From: Kangiellaceae bacterium
Lineage (GTDB): Bacteria; Pseudomonadota; Gammaproteobacteria; Enterobacterales; Kangiellaceae
Direction: 5' to 3'
Length of the DNA: 64,000 bases
Assembly (NCBI GenBank): GCA_026196875.1
Contig: JAPHTP010000004.1
Span: forward strand, 124,001 to 188,000
The notes below the pieces were generated by a model. The model ran no database searches. It was not told the DNA's origin and saw only the letters and a list, made by a program, of their open reading frames with translations. The position numbers were made by a program, and so were the translations under genes. This document shows, one piece after another, positions 18,601 to 26,702 of the stretch (position 1 is the stretch's first letter; every line of letters begins with the position of its first letter).

Positions 18601-19302
18601 GACATTTAACTTTCCTAAGTGTTGCTTGTTTTTTAAATTGTATTGAAAACGTTTGAATGAACCATTTGAATAATCAAGGCGCTCCAGACCTTGTTCAGTC
18701 CCAACCCAAAACTGGTTCGGCTTATCCGACAGCATTGCATAAACCTTATTGCTAACTATCGACTCTGGATTTTCTGCATCATGTACAAAATGCTTTGTGG
18801 ATTTGCTGACTGGGTCAAACGAGAAAAGTCCACCCAGTGTCGCGACTAATATATTATTGCCAGGCCCCGGATAAAGTTCCTTTACGAACTGACTACCAAT
18901 GTACTCGCGTTTTTCTTCTGCTAACTTATAGTGAGTAAAAACCTCTTGTTTTCTATCAAATCGATTAAGACCTTTACTGGTACCTACCCATAAAATACCG
19001 TTACTATCTTCGTACAATGCGTCGATAAAACTGGATGAAAGTGTTGAGTCATCTTCGCTGTCATGACTAAAGACTTTAAAAGAATAGCCATCAAATCGAT
19101 TAAGTCCATCTTGGGTGCCTATCCAGATGAATCCTTGACGATCCTGAAGCATACAGGTGACGGTGCCCTGCGATAATCCTTGGTTAAGCGAATAATGATC
19201 GAATCTAAGCGGACTACTAACTGGCTCACTTGCTTGAGCAGCACAAGCAATAACCACCAGGGTTAAGCGAAGCATACCAAACAAGTAGTTACACATAATC
19301 AA
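15628..19302 (-). CDS. Beta-propeller two-component sensor kinase (Reg_prop-Y_Y_Y-PAS-HisKA-HATPase)
   Basis: 1,224 residues. A signal peptide (ends near AAQASEP) is followed by about a dozen Reg_prop repeats (recurrent IWIGT..GLNRFDP and F.RF.HD patterns, about 30-690), a Y_Y_Y domain (about 750-815), one membrane helix (about 825-845), a PAS/PAC domain, HisKA with His in GIAHEINTPLG (about residue 998), and HATPase with DNGCGM and GLGLHTAHSL. It is a periplasmic-sensor kinase of the type used for polysaccharide or other surface ligands, but it lacks the receiver and AraC domains of Bacteroides hybrid systems, so a separate regulator is needed. No partner gene is adjacent. It occupies the place between cyaA and lptM where many gammaproteobacteria keep cyaY. 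Confidence 0.9.
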   Translation of the reverse strand: MIMCNYLFGMLRLTLVVIACAAQASEPVSSPLRFDHYSLNQGLSQGTVTCMLQDRQGFIWIGTQDGLNRFDGYSFKVFSHDSEDDSTLSSSFIDALYEDSNGILWVGTSKGLNRFDRKQEVFTHYKLAEEKREYIGSQFVKELYPGPGNNILVATLGGLFSFDPVSKSTKHFVHDAENPESIVSNKVYAMLSDKPNQFWVGTEQGLERLDYSNGSFKRFQYNLKNKQHLGKLNVTALAQDKSGRIWIGTYNTGLYRLNPKSGEVKRFRHSADNTSSLGHNRVRSLLVSEAGEIWVGTRGGINLYSEKNDNFSHYRHDPAIQSSLNNDNVWSMAEDSNGGIWFGTSDGVSRFDPRTRLFGHHHKTSSLNHTLSHKVVRSLHKAEDGIIWIGVDNGLNRYDPVSGEYQHFIHDPNDANSISRGMVMSILVDSKGRTWAGTYDGGLNLYIPKSGTFKRFAHDPNSINSISSDRVYSIKEGRGGGIWVGTVNGLNLFNPETGAFKRFQHDPLDPYSISDNGVYATYLAETDREEPDYGETEYLWVATRNGGLNRLNLGSYQFERFTHDANNKNSISHNRLFALYIDPQGVVWSATKSGLSKHIPNSGIFTSYGKKHGLANDTVYAVAGDEQGDIWVSTNRGLARFDPKAETFKNYDESQGVQSNEFNNGAFFRAKDGELFFGGINGFNRFYPSNIQPDTSPPKLAITELLLFNKVPELMRLNSQSPLYSPINEMRNLSLGYRDYVFSFEFSGLHFSNPLLNRYRYRLEGFDNDWIETDAMNRRATYTNLPSGSYTFHVKASNADGIWSPLSKRISVEVQPAPWKTWWAYSLYLLIMVIILGSFIRVKLQQLAIERRTARAIAQSEKRLSTALWGSRCEMWQWNMRIGKVERDNLLPDIVKLSGAATSPNDFIDLIHEDDRAAFVYALNEHLGGKSKFLEATYRLKTKGNDWRWILDRGQVVERDQGGNPVVMCGTLSDISDLKEAELNRVQSLRKLVTGIAHEINTPLGISVTAISLVNSELVQLLHSATRGELGIGTDKLNQDIGEGCQLVEKNLGKMSNLIAELRKVAEYSGTRSYAFQLSELLDECMTQFRSYDSPLVLELKVTCSSDILVLGEPLILKQVLETLFDNSLEHGFRQRDCGQILISATTHQGKVILTFSDNGCGMVESDLDEAFEPFFTTRRIEHHIGLGLHTAHSLVVNELQGAISIKNNRSGEGIRVTIELKSA

Positions 19303-19536
19303 ATTGCTCAGAAGTTCGCGACCGTATAGCTAAGTATAGCTAACAAACTCCTAACAATTTTGATACTTACTGATCATCATAAGCGCAATTTTGGTTGAAA
19401 TGATAGGTAATTAGGCAGCAGGTACAATTATCGCGGTGCAGAGCTAACCGACATTCATTTTATGCCAATGGTTGAAAACGGTATTCACTTACGTTTGGCA
19501 TCACAGTCTCAATTAACGCTTTTTACTATCGATGAT

Positions 19537-22380
19537 TTATCTCTTATTTAACTGATTTATCGCCTTTTCCAATTTTTGCTCCACTATGCGTTTATATTCG
19601 AAATAATGGGGTAATAGCGCTTCTTGTAAAACCGCCGAAAGGTCGAGGTTGGTAATAAATATGGGATATTTATTCGAAGTTAGCTGACGAGAAGCTAGAA
19701 TGGACTGCGCGAGTTTGCGGTAGACCAATTCGCCATAATCACTATATCGATACCCTTGTTCGCCCGCGTATAAATCAAAACAGACCTTTTGCTCACTGTT
19801 TAAACAAGCAACCGCGCGTACGCTCCAATATACCTTGGGAAGCTTGATCGCTTCACTTTTAACACTAATGAAACGTGGGCTTTTTTCTGGAGAAGATGTA
19901 TCCGCCACAAAAAACACCGGCGTTAGACTCGGCCCTGCAAGAAACCCACTGCCAAGGCGAGTATTGTCAATAAACTGATGATAATAACTCACCAAATGTT
20001 TTTCTCTTGTGCGCTGATACCTTTGGTAAAAAATATGTCCTTTACAATCTTTTACAAGCACGTCAAATTTGTGACTAGATTTTTTGATAATATAGCAATT
20101 GATATTTTTATCGGCCGGTTTGCGTATTACCCTTTTTACTATATCCGATAAGTTTAGATATTCGTCTAGTACATATTCAAACTCATCGCTAGACTGCTGT
20201 GAAAGAGAGTCTAATAGCAACTTAGGTTGATTAAAAATTTCTACCAAAACTTGACCATGAATAAATTCAATTTTTAAAAAGCGCTTGCCGATAGTCATTA
20301 AATACCGAAATTCTTTTTGCTTTTTTAGATTATCGATCACTAATTTACTCCATTCGCTCAGCAGTTCAGTTAATCTCTCTCTTAACCTTGTTTGTGCTGG
20401 CAAACCATCAAAAAAGATGAATAACTTTTCATCAACTTCGGCCATGATTTCCCGGTTATCTATAAAAAACTGAACCCAACCCTCATCTCCGATGTAGCGC
20501 TTACAAATATTTTCTCCCCAAGAATTAGTAACAAAAGTTTCGAACTGTGGGACTAAGTTAAGCTGTTCTTCCCCCCAACAAAAATGATCAGACTGGTCAG
20601 TAACATTGTATATCCCCAATTGTTTTTCTTTTGCCAAAGGATCAGATTCAGTGTTAAAAAACACACCAACTTTTTCGGTCATTGACGGATGGAGAAATGA
20701 TTCATCCGTTACCGACGATTCTTTATTCGATCTTAACTTTGTTAACTGACGCGCCAACTGTTGGACGTGAGCGTGGGTAATATATGGGTTGTCAGAAAAT
20801 ACCTGAAACACGGTATTACGATTAGCCACCTGATTACATACGCACCATGCAATTAACATAAATACTGTATCTGCGGAATACACTGGCTGATTAACTGCTA
20901 GCTGGGCTTTGTTGGTTGCGCCGAGGAATAGATACCATTCAGCATCGCTTTTTTCGTATAAAGTTATTGATGACTCAACCAGATCTTTAACGATACCAGT
21001 GTTAACAACCTCTACCTTTCCAGCACGCTTCTCAAACACGCTGTATAATTTTCTACCAAGTGATAAAAGTTCGTTTTGACTAACTTGATCTTCAACCCCT
21101 TGGGCACGGGCGAAGTTAGCCAGAAAATGATAAGAATGATTCAACTCCCTAACTAACTCTTCGCGCTCTTTTAGGACTCTGTTCATTTGCCAACGGCTTC
21201 TTTGATTAAGATAGTCCAGACGAGACTGATTCCATCCCCATTGTTTCACCATTTTTTGCAGTGTTAAGTGGCGCCAATGACTACGGTAATTGCTACCGAG
21301 CTGCACTTTAGTGCCTGACTTTAAGTAAAAAGCGCGACGCAAAAATTCCAACCGCTGTGGTTGCTGCTGTAAAAATTTCGCCGCATAGTCAAACATAAAA
21401 ACGTAAGGGTCAAAGTGGGCTAAATCATATTCCCCTTGGTAAACCAGTAATTTAAATTGCTCTGACAAGAGTCCCGTTTGACTGACATGACGCGCGTAAA
21501 TTTCGAGCAATAAAAGTTTTAAACAAGATTTGTATGGCGACTCGATTGATTTAAATAACTGCCATAAAGACGCGCTGAAATATTCTGCAGGCGGAATATC
21601 AACCACTTCCCCAAAATCAATCCAATCCGCCCAACTGACAAATTTTTGGGCGAGCAATCGTTTAGAGTAATCCGGATAATTTTCGTGGACCGGAACTATC
21701 CACCATAATGGCTTTCTCCCGGCTAGCCATAAAGCGGTCCGGTAAAACTCATCAAGCAATAAATAGTTTTGTGTATCACCACAACTCTCTTTGCTTAAGT
21801 GTTTACTAGTATTACCGGTAAAGTCTTGTTGATGAACAATATAGCAATTGAGCTCAACTCCTCTTTCTGCCATCCATTGACTGATCAATCGGGTCTTCTG
21901 CTGCAATTTTTGCCTGGCGCTATTTTCCAACTTCTGGTCAATACAAACCCAAAGGTCTAGATCGCTACGAATGGACTGAGCCAATGTCCCAGTGCTTCCC
22001 ATTAGATACAGAGCGACAACTTGATAACGCAAGTAAGCTCGAGACTGATATTTAAAACTGCGGCTAACTGTTTTAGCTATTTTTTTTTCCAAGGCTGTCG
22101 GAGTGTAGCTTGGAATTCCACAGGGTGTTGATTTATCAACATACCCAGGTAACATTGGATGATTGACATGAAACAGCAAAGGCAATAACTTAATTGCATC
22201 TGACTGGGTAAGATTAAAGCTGGCCAACATTTTCTCCAGCCTTGAATTACTTAGGCCAGTAAAACGTGATTCGATCAGCTTTATTTGTTTTCGATCAATT
22301 TCTTGCAGGACCACATTATTAAACTTTTGTTGCGAACTCGGACTATAATAGTTTAGAAGCTTTTTCGGTAGAATGACCAC
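19537..22380 (-). CDS. cyaA: Class I adenylate cyclase
   Basis: 947 residues, GTG start. The class I nucleotidyltransferase core is visible as LMGSTGTLAQSIRSDLDLWVCID (about residues 127-150), with the GS and paired Asp residues that bind Mg-ATP. The C-terminal half has the long regulatory region of the enterobacterial type. Makes cAMP for CRP signalling. The size is slightly over the roughly 850 residues of E. coli CyaA. It starts 54 bp from the divergent PAS-GGDEF-like gene, so the two share a promoter region. Confidence 0.92.
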   Translation of the reverse strand: MVILPKKLLNYYSPSSQQKFNNVVLQEIDRKQIKLIESRFTGLSNSRLEKMLASFNLTQSDAIKLLPLLFHVNHPMLPGYVDKSTPCGIPSYTPTALEKKIAKTVSRSFKYQSRAYLRYQVVALYLMGSTGTLAQSIRSDLDLWVCIDQKLENSARQKLQQKTRLISQWMAERGVELNCYIVHQQDFTGNTSKHLSKESCGDTQNYLLLDEFYRTALWLAGRKPLWWIVPVHENYPDYSKRLLAQKFVSWADWIDFGEVVDIPPAEYFSASLWQLFKSIESPYKSCLKLLLLEIYARHVSQTGLLSEQFKLLVYQGEYDLAHFDPYVFMFDYAAKFLQQQPQRLEFLRRAFYLKSGTKVQLGSNYRSHWRHLTLQKMVKQWGWNQSRLDYLNQRSRWQMNRVLKEREELVRELNHSYHFLANFARAQGVEDQVSQNELLSLGRKLYSVFEKRAGKVEVVNTGIVKDLVESSITLYEKSDAEWYLFLGATNKAQLAVNQPVYSADTVFMLIAWCVCNQVANRNTVFQVFSDNPYITHAHVQQLARQLTKLRSNKESSVTDESFLHPSMTEKVGVFFNTESDPLAKEKQLGIYNVTDQSDHFCWGEEQLNLVPQFETFVTNSWGENICKRYIGDEGWVQFFIDNREIMAEVDEKLFIFFDGLPAQTRLRERLTELLSEWSKLVIDNLKKQKEFRYLMTIGKRFLKIEFIHGQVLVEIFNQPKLLLDSLSQQSSDEFEYVLDEYLNLSDIVKRVIRKPADKNINCYIIKKSSHKFDVLVKDCKGHIFYQRYQRTREKHLVSYYHQFIDNTRLGSGFLAGPSLTPVFFVADTSSPEKSPRFISVKSEAIKLPKVYWSVRAVACLNSEQKVCFDLYAGEQGYRYSDYGELVYRKLAQSILASRQLTSNKYPIFITNLDLSAVLQEALLPHYFEYKRIVEQKLEKAINQLNKR

Positions 22381-22434
22381 CAGGTCTTAACAATAAGTCG
22401 TATAAGTCACACTAGCTGAGTAATAAGAACAGAT

Positions 22435-23235
22435 ATGCCCAAACCAACCATTGATTTTGATAACCAGGAATTACTTGAACGCTCTCCCCTGGGTATCGTC
22501 TTGAGCGATATTGACGAAAGGGTGTTCTGGTGCAATCAGCAATTCTTAAACGATACTCAATTAACCGAAGAGCAAGTAATTGGTCATCTTTACCCCTCGT
22601 TGCCAATTGAAGCTATCGACAAACAATCTCAAGTTGTTCAACTATTTGCCAAAGGCTTAGATAATGAAACCAAGTTCCAGTACTGGCAGGCTGATTTGAG
22701 TAACCCTTCGGGAGGTAAAGCTCATTACTTTACCCGAGATAGGCAAACTAAGAAGAAATTTGCACTGGCGGCGAAATTGGAAGGTGGAAAACTGCCGCAG
22801 AGAGCCAGCTGGGTTGAGTTCTTAAACTACGAAGTCAGTCGCTCCAGACGTTATAATAATCCGTTGTCTACCTTAAAACTCCATCTTGTGGTACTCGATA
22901 AACCCGATAATGTAGCGGAAGAGACCTTACGTTCCACCATCAAAGACACGTTAATGGATGAGCTGCGCTGGGCAGATATGATAGGCCATACCGATCACGG
23001 CACTTATCTAATGATCCTGCCGGAGACACCGGGAGAATCTTTGCCCTTGCTACAGGAAAAACTCAGCAAAGCACTAAAACGTCAATTTGACTTTATCAGT
23101 GAAGCAATGAATTACCGTCTAGTATACGGTGAGGCGAGCTGGCGAAAACATGATGATAGCCACATGCTACTTAAACGCGCGAGGGATAATTTAGTTGAGA
23201 AACTCGAGGCTTTGCTCGACGACGCCAATGCTTGA
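22435..23235 (+). CDS. PAS domain protein with degenerate GGDEF domain
   Basis: 266 residues, cytoplasmic. A PAS domain (about 10-105; LERSPLGIVLSDIDERVFWCNQQF) is followed by a GGDEF fold (about 120-260), in which the region that should carry GGDEF reads IGHTDHGTYLMILPET. The catalytic signature is lost, so it is unlikely to be a diguanylate cyclase and more likely a sensory or binding module. It is divergent to cyaA with a short shared promoter region, which invites a link to cAMP or to c-di-GMP control. Its 3' end is closed by a bidirectional terminator. Confidence 0.75.
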   Translation: MPKPTIDFDNQELLERSPLGIVLSDIDERVFWCNQQFLNDTQLTEEQVIGHLYPSLPIEAIDKQSQVVQLFAKGLDNETKFQYWQADLSNPSGGKAHYFTRDRQTKKKFALAAKLEGGKLPQRASWVEFLNYEVSRSRRYNNPLSTLKLHLVVLDKPDNVAEETLRSTIKDTLMDELRWADMIGHTDHGTYLMILPETPGESLPLLQEKLSKALKRQFDFISEAMNYRLVYGEASWRKHDDSHMLLKRARDNLVEKLEALLDDANA

Positions 23236-23280
23236 TAGGACAAGCACTTTACGACAACTTATTTAAATTTGTGACGAAAA

Positions 23281-23307
23281 AAAGCCGGGCAAAGACCCGG
23301 CTTTTTT
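23281..23307. terminator. Bidirectional intrinsic terminator
   Basis: AGCCGGG-CAAAGA-CCCGGCT hairpin (23283-23302) flanked by A-rich and T-rich runs, between the convergent PAS and cytochrome genes. Confidence 0.9.
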
Positions 23308-23322
23308 AATGATTCGATAAAG

Positions 23323-23751
23323 CTATTTGCTATTTTCAAGCATATGCTTAACAGCTTCGGTAACTTCTTCATCGCTACAATCAGTACAACCACCTTTGGC
23401 AGGCATAAATCCGGCACTTCCCTGGAATCCTTTAATGGCATGCTCAAACAAAACCGCTTCACCTTGAGCAATGCGGTCAACCCAAGCTCCTGTATCACCG
23501 ACCTTAGGCGCACCAGCTACACCAGCATCGTGGCACATGGCGCATTTCGCGGTATATACGTCGGAACCACTACGAGGTCCGGTTGGTTCTGCGACAGCGG
23601 GCTTGGCTACTGGCACGTCATCACCTACTCGGTACACTTTACCGGTAGGTTTAGTTCTTTCTTTTATAGAAGACTCTTCTAAATGGTGCGCGGACGCAAC
23701 ACCGGTAATCGTAACGGCTAGAGCAACCAGCACAATTCTTATTTTGTACAT
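23323..23751 (-). CDS. Cytochrome c5-like periplasmic c-type cytochrome
   Basis: 142 residues from the ATG at 23751: signal peptide (ends VASA), a short linker, then a class I cytochrome c fold with one haem site CAMCH and the Met ligand in GFMPAKGG. The second Cys pair in GGCTDCSDEE is typical of cytochrome c5. It carries electrons in the periplasm, to a terminal oxidase or reductase not present here. The start at 23751 is preferred because the longer reading gives no signal peptide. Confidence 0.87.
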   Translation of the reverse strand: MYKIRIVLVALAVTITGVASAHHLEESSIKERTKPTGKVYRVGDDVPVAKPAVAEPTGPRSGSDVYTAKCAMCHDAGVAGAPKVGDTGAWVDRIAQGEAVLFEHAIKGFQGSAGFMPAKGGCTDCSDEEVTEAVKHMLENSK

Positions 23752-24201
23752 GCTTCGTTCGTACACTTTGAAACTCCCAGAAATTCTTCGGAACGACAAT
23801 TATTCAAGACCGCCATATAACAGCAATCTCGAGTCGGCTACTTTTCAATCAGATGCGGATTATAGCCGACTTAATGTGCTTGATGAAAGAGAGCTTAGCT
23901 ATTTCGACGACTTTTCTTGGCTTATACACGCACTAAGCCTGCAATACTCTTAGCAAATTAACGGTTCACTTACAAAAAATGCCTTCTATCGGTTTAAATT
24001 ACCATTTCTACTATTAAGCCAAATATTTACTACCTTTTTTAAATTCTCGACTACACTTTTATAAGAGTCTGTAGGGTTTTGATTATTCAGCATTTTCCGG
24101 TTTTTTATAACGAACTAGCCAAGAATGGTTCGAACAACCGGGCCTACCAGTCAAGCGCAATGTAACTTATTGAAAATAATAGAATTTTATCAAGCGTACA
24201 C
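23752..24201. other. Intergenic region upstream of the MSHA operon
   Basis: 450 bases that should contain the cytochrome promoter (minus) and the MSHA operon promoter (plus). I see no reliable -35/-10 pair. A plus-strand frame of about 60 codons (23768-23953) is open but has no supported start. Confidence 0.4.
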
Positions 24202-25128
24202 GTGAAATTGTTCAACTCTAAAAAACAGGATAATTTTGTAATTGCCTCGCTCGAAGGCCAGCATTGCCGTATTCAGCATTTTAAGTTGCAGGAAAACAAG
24301 CTTATTCAATTGGCGGCTAAGAGTTTTTTGTTTACTTCGGTCGACCAGCTTGCGGAAGAATTTATCCAGGTTTGCCGAGAACAATCACTAAAAAGCTGTT
24401 GCTGTCGCTGGATGTTATCCCGAGATCACTATCAAACCCATACCCTTGATCGGCCTAAAGTTACCGAAAAAGAAATGAACACCGCACTAAAGTGGCAAAT
24501 TAAAGATCTGCTGGAACAACCTGTAGAAGACGTTTTGGTTGGTCATTATCAACCAATGCACCCGGATAAGCCGGAAGCACAGGTGATTGCTGTAGTCGTG
24601 GAAAGGGACTTAATTGTTAAACTAATTGAAATGTCTCGGGCTGCCGGGTTAGAAATGGACTCCATTGAAATCGACGAGTTATGTATCGGCAATGCGTTTT
24701 TAGAGCAACTAACACCTGAGCGCATAACTGGATTTGTGGGCGAAGATAGCAGCGGACTTATTTTCAATTTTTATAATGGACAAAACCTGTGCTTCAGCCG
24801 CTACAAAAAAGGCCGATTTATGCCGACGGTAAAAAATGATGAGGAATTTGTTTTAGATGATGAGCAAGAAGCTCAGGAAGAAAGTTTTTTATTGGAAACT
24901 CAACGTACCCTAGACTACGTTATTAGTCAGATTTTTCGCCGTCCTCTCGACTCCATTTTATTGCAACAACGATCCGCCAACGATCAGCAGCTGGCCGATA
25001 CGATCAATCAAATTACAGAGATACCTGTACAGCTAATAGAAGCACCTCTGCTGGAACAACCGGACCTTCCCTTTTTACCAACCTTAGCCGAAGCGGGCTG
25101 CGCACTTCGTGGCGATGAAAGCAGGTAG
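24202..25128 (+). CDS. mshI: MSHA biogenesis protein MshI (PilM-like)
   Basis: 308 residues with a GTG start. The sequence has the actin-like/PilM-type pattern of MshI (LDRPKVTEKEMNTALKWQIKDLLEQPVEDVLV..., then a GLIFNFYNGQNLCFSR strand). In type IVa MSHA machines MshI sits at the cytoplasmic face of the inner-membrane alignment subcomplex with the PilN- and PilO-like proteins encoded directly downstream. First gene of a fifteen-gene plus-strand cluster. Confidence 0.85.
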   Translation: MKLFNSKKQDNFVIASLEGQHCRIQHFKLQENKLIQLAAKSFLFTSVDQLAEEFIQVCREQSLKSCCCRWMLSRDHYQTHTLDRPKVTEKEMNTALKWQIKDLLEQPVEDVLVGHYQPMHPDKPEAQVIAVVVERDLIVKLIEMSRAAGLEMDSIEIDELCIGNAFLEQLTPERITGFVGEDSSGLIFNFYNGQNLCFSRYKKGRFMPTVKNDEEFVLDDEQEAQEESFLLETQRTLDYVISQIFRRPLDSILLQQRSANDQQLADTINQITEIPVQLIEAPLLEQPDLPFLPTLAEAGCALRGDESR

Positions 25129-25142
25129 TAAAGGGGATATTT

Positions 25143-25739
25143 ATGCAGCACATTAATTTTTATTTCGATGAATTTAAACCCAAACCGCTTTCTTTTGATA
25201 TCCGTTTCTCGGCAGCCGTCATATCGCTTATTGTTATCGGCATGTTGGTGATTGGTATTCTGCAACATCAAAAATTACTGGAATTCGAGCAATTACAACA
25301 ACAAAAGGCCAAGCAGGCAGCAGCGCTAAATGAGCAAGTTAAACAACTTCAGCATACCCTAAAACAAAATCGCACAGTTCAAAATATTGAAAAAGAACAC
25401 GCTTATCATCAAGCCCAGCTACAGCAATATCAACAAGCACTTAATATCCTGTCGGTTTCCGAACAAGATTCATTTGATCCTTTCAGTCAGATACTCGCAG
25501 ACTTAAGCGAGCGCAAAGCTGACTCCCTCTGGCTCACTCAAATCAATATTGACGGTGTAAATTTGAGCTTACTCGGAACGACCACTAAAGCCAGATCAAT
25601 CCCGCTTTATGTTGACGACCTTAAAAATGCGGTAACTCTCAACAGAGAATTCGACGATCTGAAAATTTTGAGAGATCAGGAAAATAAAAGACTGATTAAT
25701 TTCGAGTTAGTCAACGGGAGAAAAATCTATGAAAGATAA
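25143..25739 (+). CDS. MSHA biogenesis PilN-like protein (MshI2)
   Basis: 198 residues: a short cytoplasmic start MQHINFYFDEFKP, one membrane helix (about 20-42, ISLIVIGMLVIGIL), a coiled coil rich in Gln and Lys, and a small periplasmic ferredoxin-like domain. This is the PilN-type alignment protein called MshI2 in Vibrio. It overlaps mshJ by 11 bp, indicating co-translation. Confidence 0.8.
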   Translation: MQHINFYFDEFKPKPLSFDIRFSAAVISLIVIGMLVIGILQHQKLLEFEQLQQQKAKQAAALNEQVKQLQHTLKQNRTVQNIEKEHAYHQAQLQQYQQALNILSVSEQDSFDPFSQILADLSERKADSLWLTQINIDGVNLSLLGTTTKARSIPLYVDDLKNAVTLNREFDDLKILRDQENKRLINFELVNGRKIYER

Positions 25740-26397
25740 ATTCTCTCGACTGGTCGAAAAATTTGGCGCATTAGAATTAAGAATGCGTTTAATGATCACT
25801 TTTGCAGCTGCAATGTTCGTGGCTTTAGTCATTGACTTGTTTTGGTTAACTCCCCTCAATCAAGATATAGAAAGAGTTCGAGCAAATATTCAGCAAGTTG
25901 AGCGTCAAATCAATGAAACACTTGAAACTCAGAACCAGCTTAATTTGAGTATTGCTAATCAGCGCAATCATCCAAAAGTAAAGCAGTTGGCTCAACTTAA
26001 AGTACAAATAGAACAGGCCCGATCATTACTCAAAGAAAAAACAAGCCATTTAGTGGCGCCCAGTGAAATGGTGGAAGTTTTAAGGGAGATAATCCAGCGT
26101 TCTCGCAAACTCAAATTGATCTCACTAACCAAACAATTGCCACTACCGCTGTTCGAGCAAAGCGATGAGCAAACGAAAAATAATCAACAGCCCCAGCTGC
26201 AACTGTATCGCCACTCAGTGGAACTCGTATTAGATGGCAACTTTAAAGAAACTCAAAAGTTTCTTGAACAACTCGAAAAAATGGAGCAACAGGTCGAATT
26301 CAATCATTTCAGATTCCAGGTTGATCAGTACCCTAAATCAATGGTGACTTTGGTAGTTTCAACCGTAAGTTTTGAAAGGAAGTGGATCGGTGGTTAA
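25729..26397 (+). CDS. mshJ: MSHA biogenesis protein MshJ (PilO-like)
   Basis: 222 residues: one N-terminal membrane helix (about 22-42, MLITFAAAMFVALVIDLFWL region), a coiled coil, and a periplasmic domain ending in a beta strand (SMVTLVVSTVSFERKWIG). It should pair with the PilN-like protein in the inner-membrane alignment complex. Confidence 0.8.
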   Translation: MKDKFSRLVEKFGALELRMRLMITFAAAMFVALVIDLFWLTPLNQDIERVRANIQQVERQINETLETQNQLNLSIANQRNHPKVKQLAQLKVQIEQARSLLKEKTSHLVAPSEMVEVLREIIQRSRKLKLISLTKQLPLPLFEQSDEQTKNNQQPQLQLYRHSVELVLDGNFKETQKFLEQLEKMEQQVEFNHFRFQVDQYPKSMVTLVVSTVSFERKWIGG

Positions 26398-26701
26398 ATT
26401 AGCTATCATAATTTTCTGCATTGCAGCCACCACTACCACTTTGGCGGCCGACCCAACTCGGCCGGTGCTCGGTGGTCAAGCTTTACCTGTAGCCAGCAAA
26501 AAATCGCCAAGTAAACAATCATTAACAGCCATTATCAAACGCGATAACCAATACTTTGCGGTACTAGATGGCGATATTTATCAGCAAGGCGACCGATATT
26601 TAGGTGGTCGTATTAGGAAAATAACCCGTACAAGTGTGCTATTGAGCTTACCTAACGGTAATAAAAAACTCACTCTTATACCCAAAATTAAAAGTCAGTG
26701 A
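26390..26701 (+). CDS. mshK: MSHA biogenesis protein MshK (PilP-like)
   Basis: 103 residues. GTG at 26390 is chosen because AAGGAAG lies about six bases upstream; a TTG at 26372 would lose it. An N-terminal signal or anchor (IIIFCIAATTTTLA-A) precedes ADPTRPVLGG and a small HN-like domain (LTAIIKRDNQYFAVLDGD, GRIRKI...TSVLLSLPNGNKKL). It probably links the inner-membrane complex to the MshL secretin. Overlaps mshJ by 8 bp. Confidence 0.78.
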   Translation: MVKLAIIIFCIAATTTTLAADPTRPVLGGQALPVASKKSPSKQSLTAIIKRDNQYFAVLDGDIYQQGDRYLGGRIRKITRTSVLLSLPNGNKKLTLIPKIKSQ

Positions 26702-26702
26702 A

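Noticed and set aside
19462-19551. Short plus-strand frame (MPMVENGIHLRL...) between the kinase and cyaA genes
   Set aside because: It overlaps the end of cyaA, has no ribosome binding site and only 29 codons; possible remnant, not supported as a gene.
23768-23953. 61-codon plus-strand frame between cytochrome c5 and mshI
   Set aside because: Needs a TTG start without a ribosome binding site in the cytochrome promoter region.
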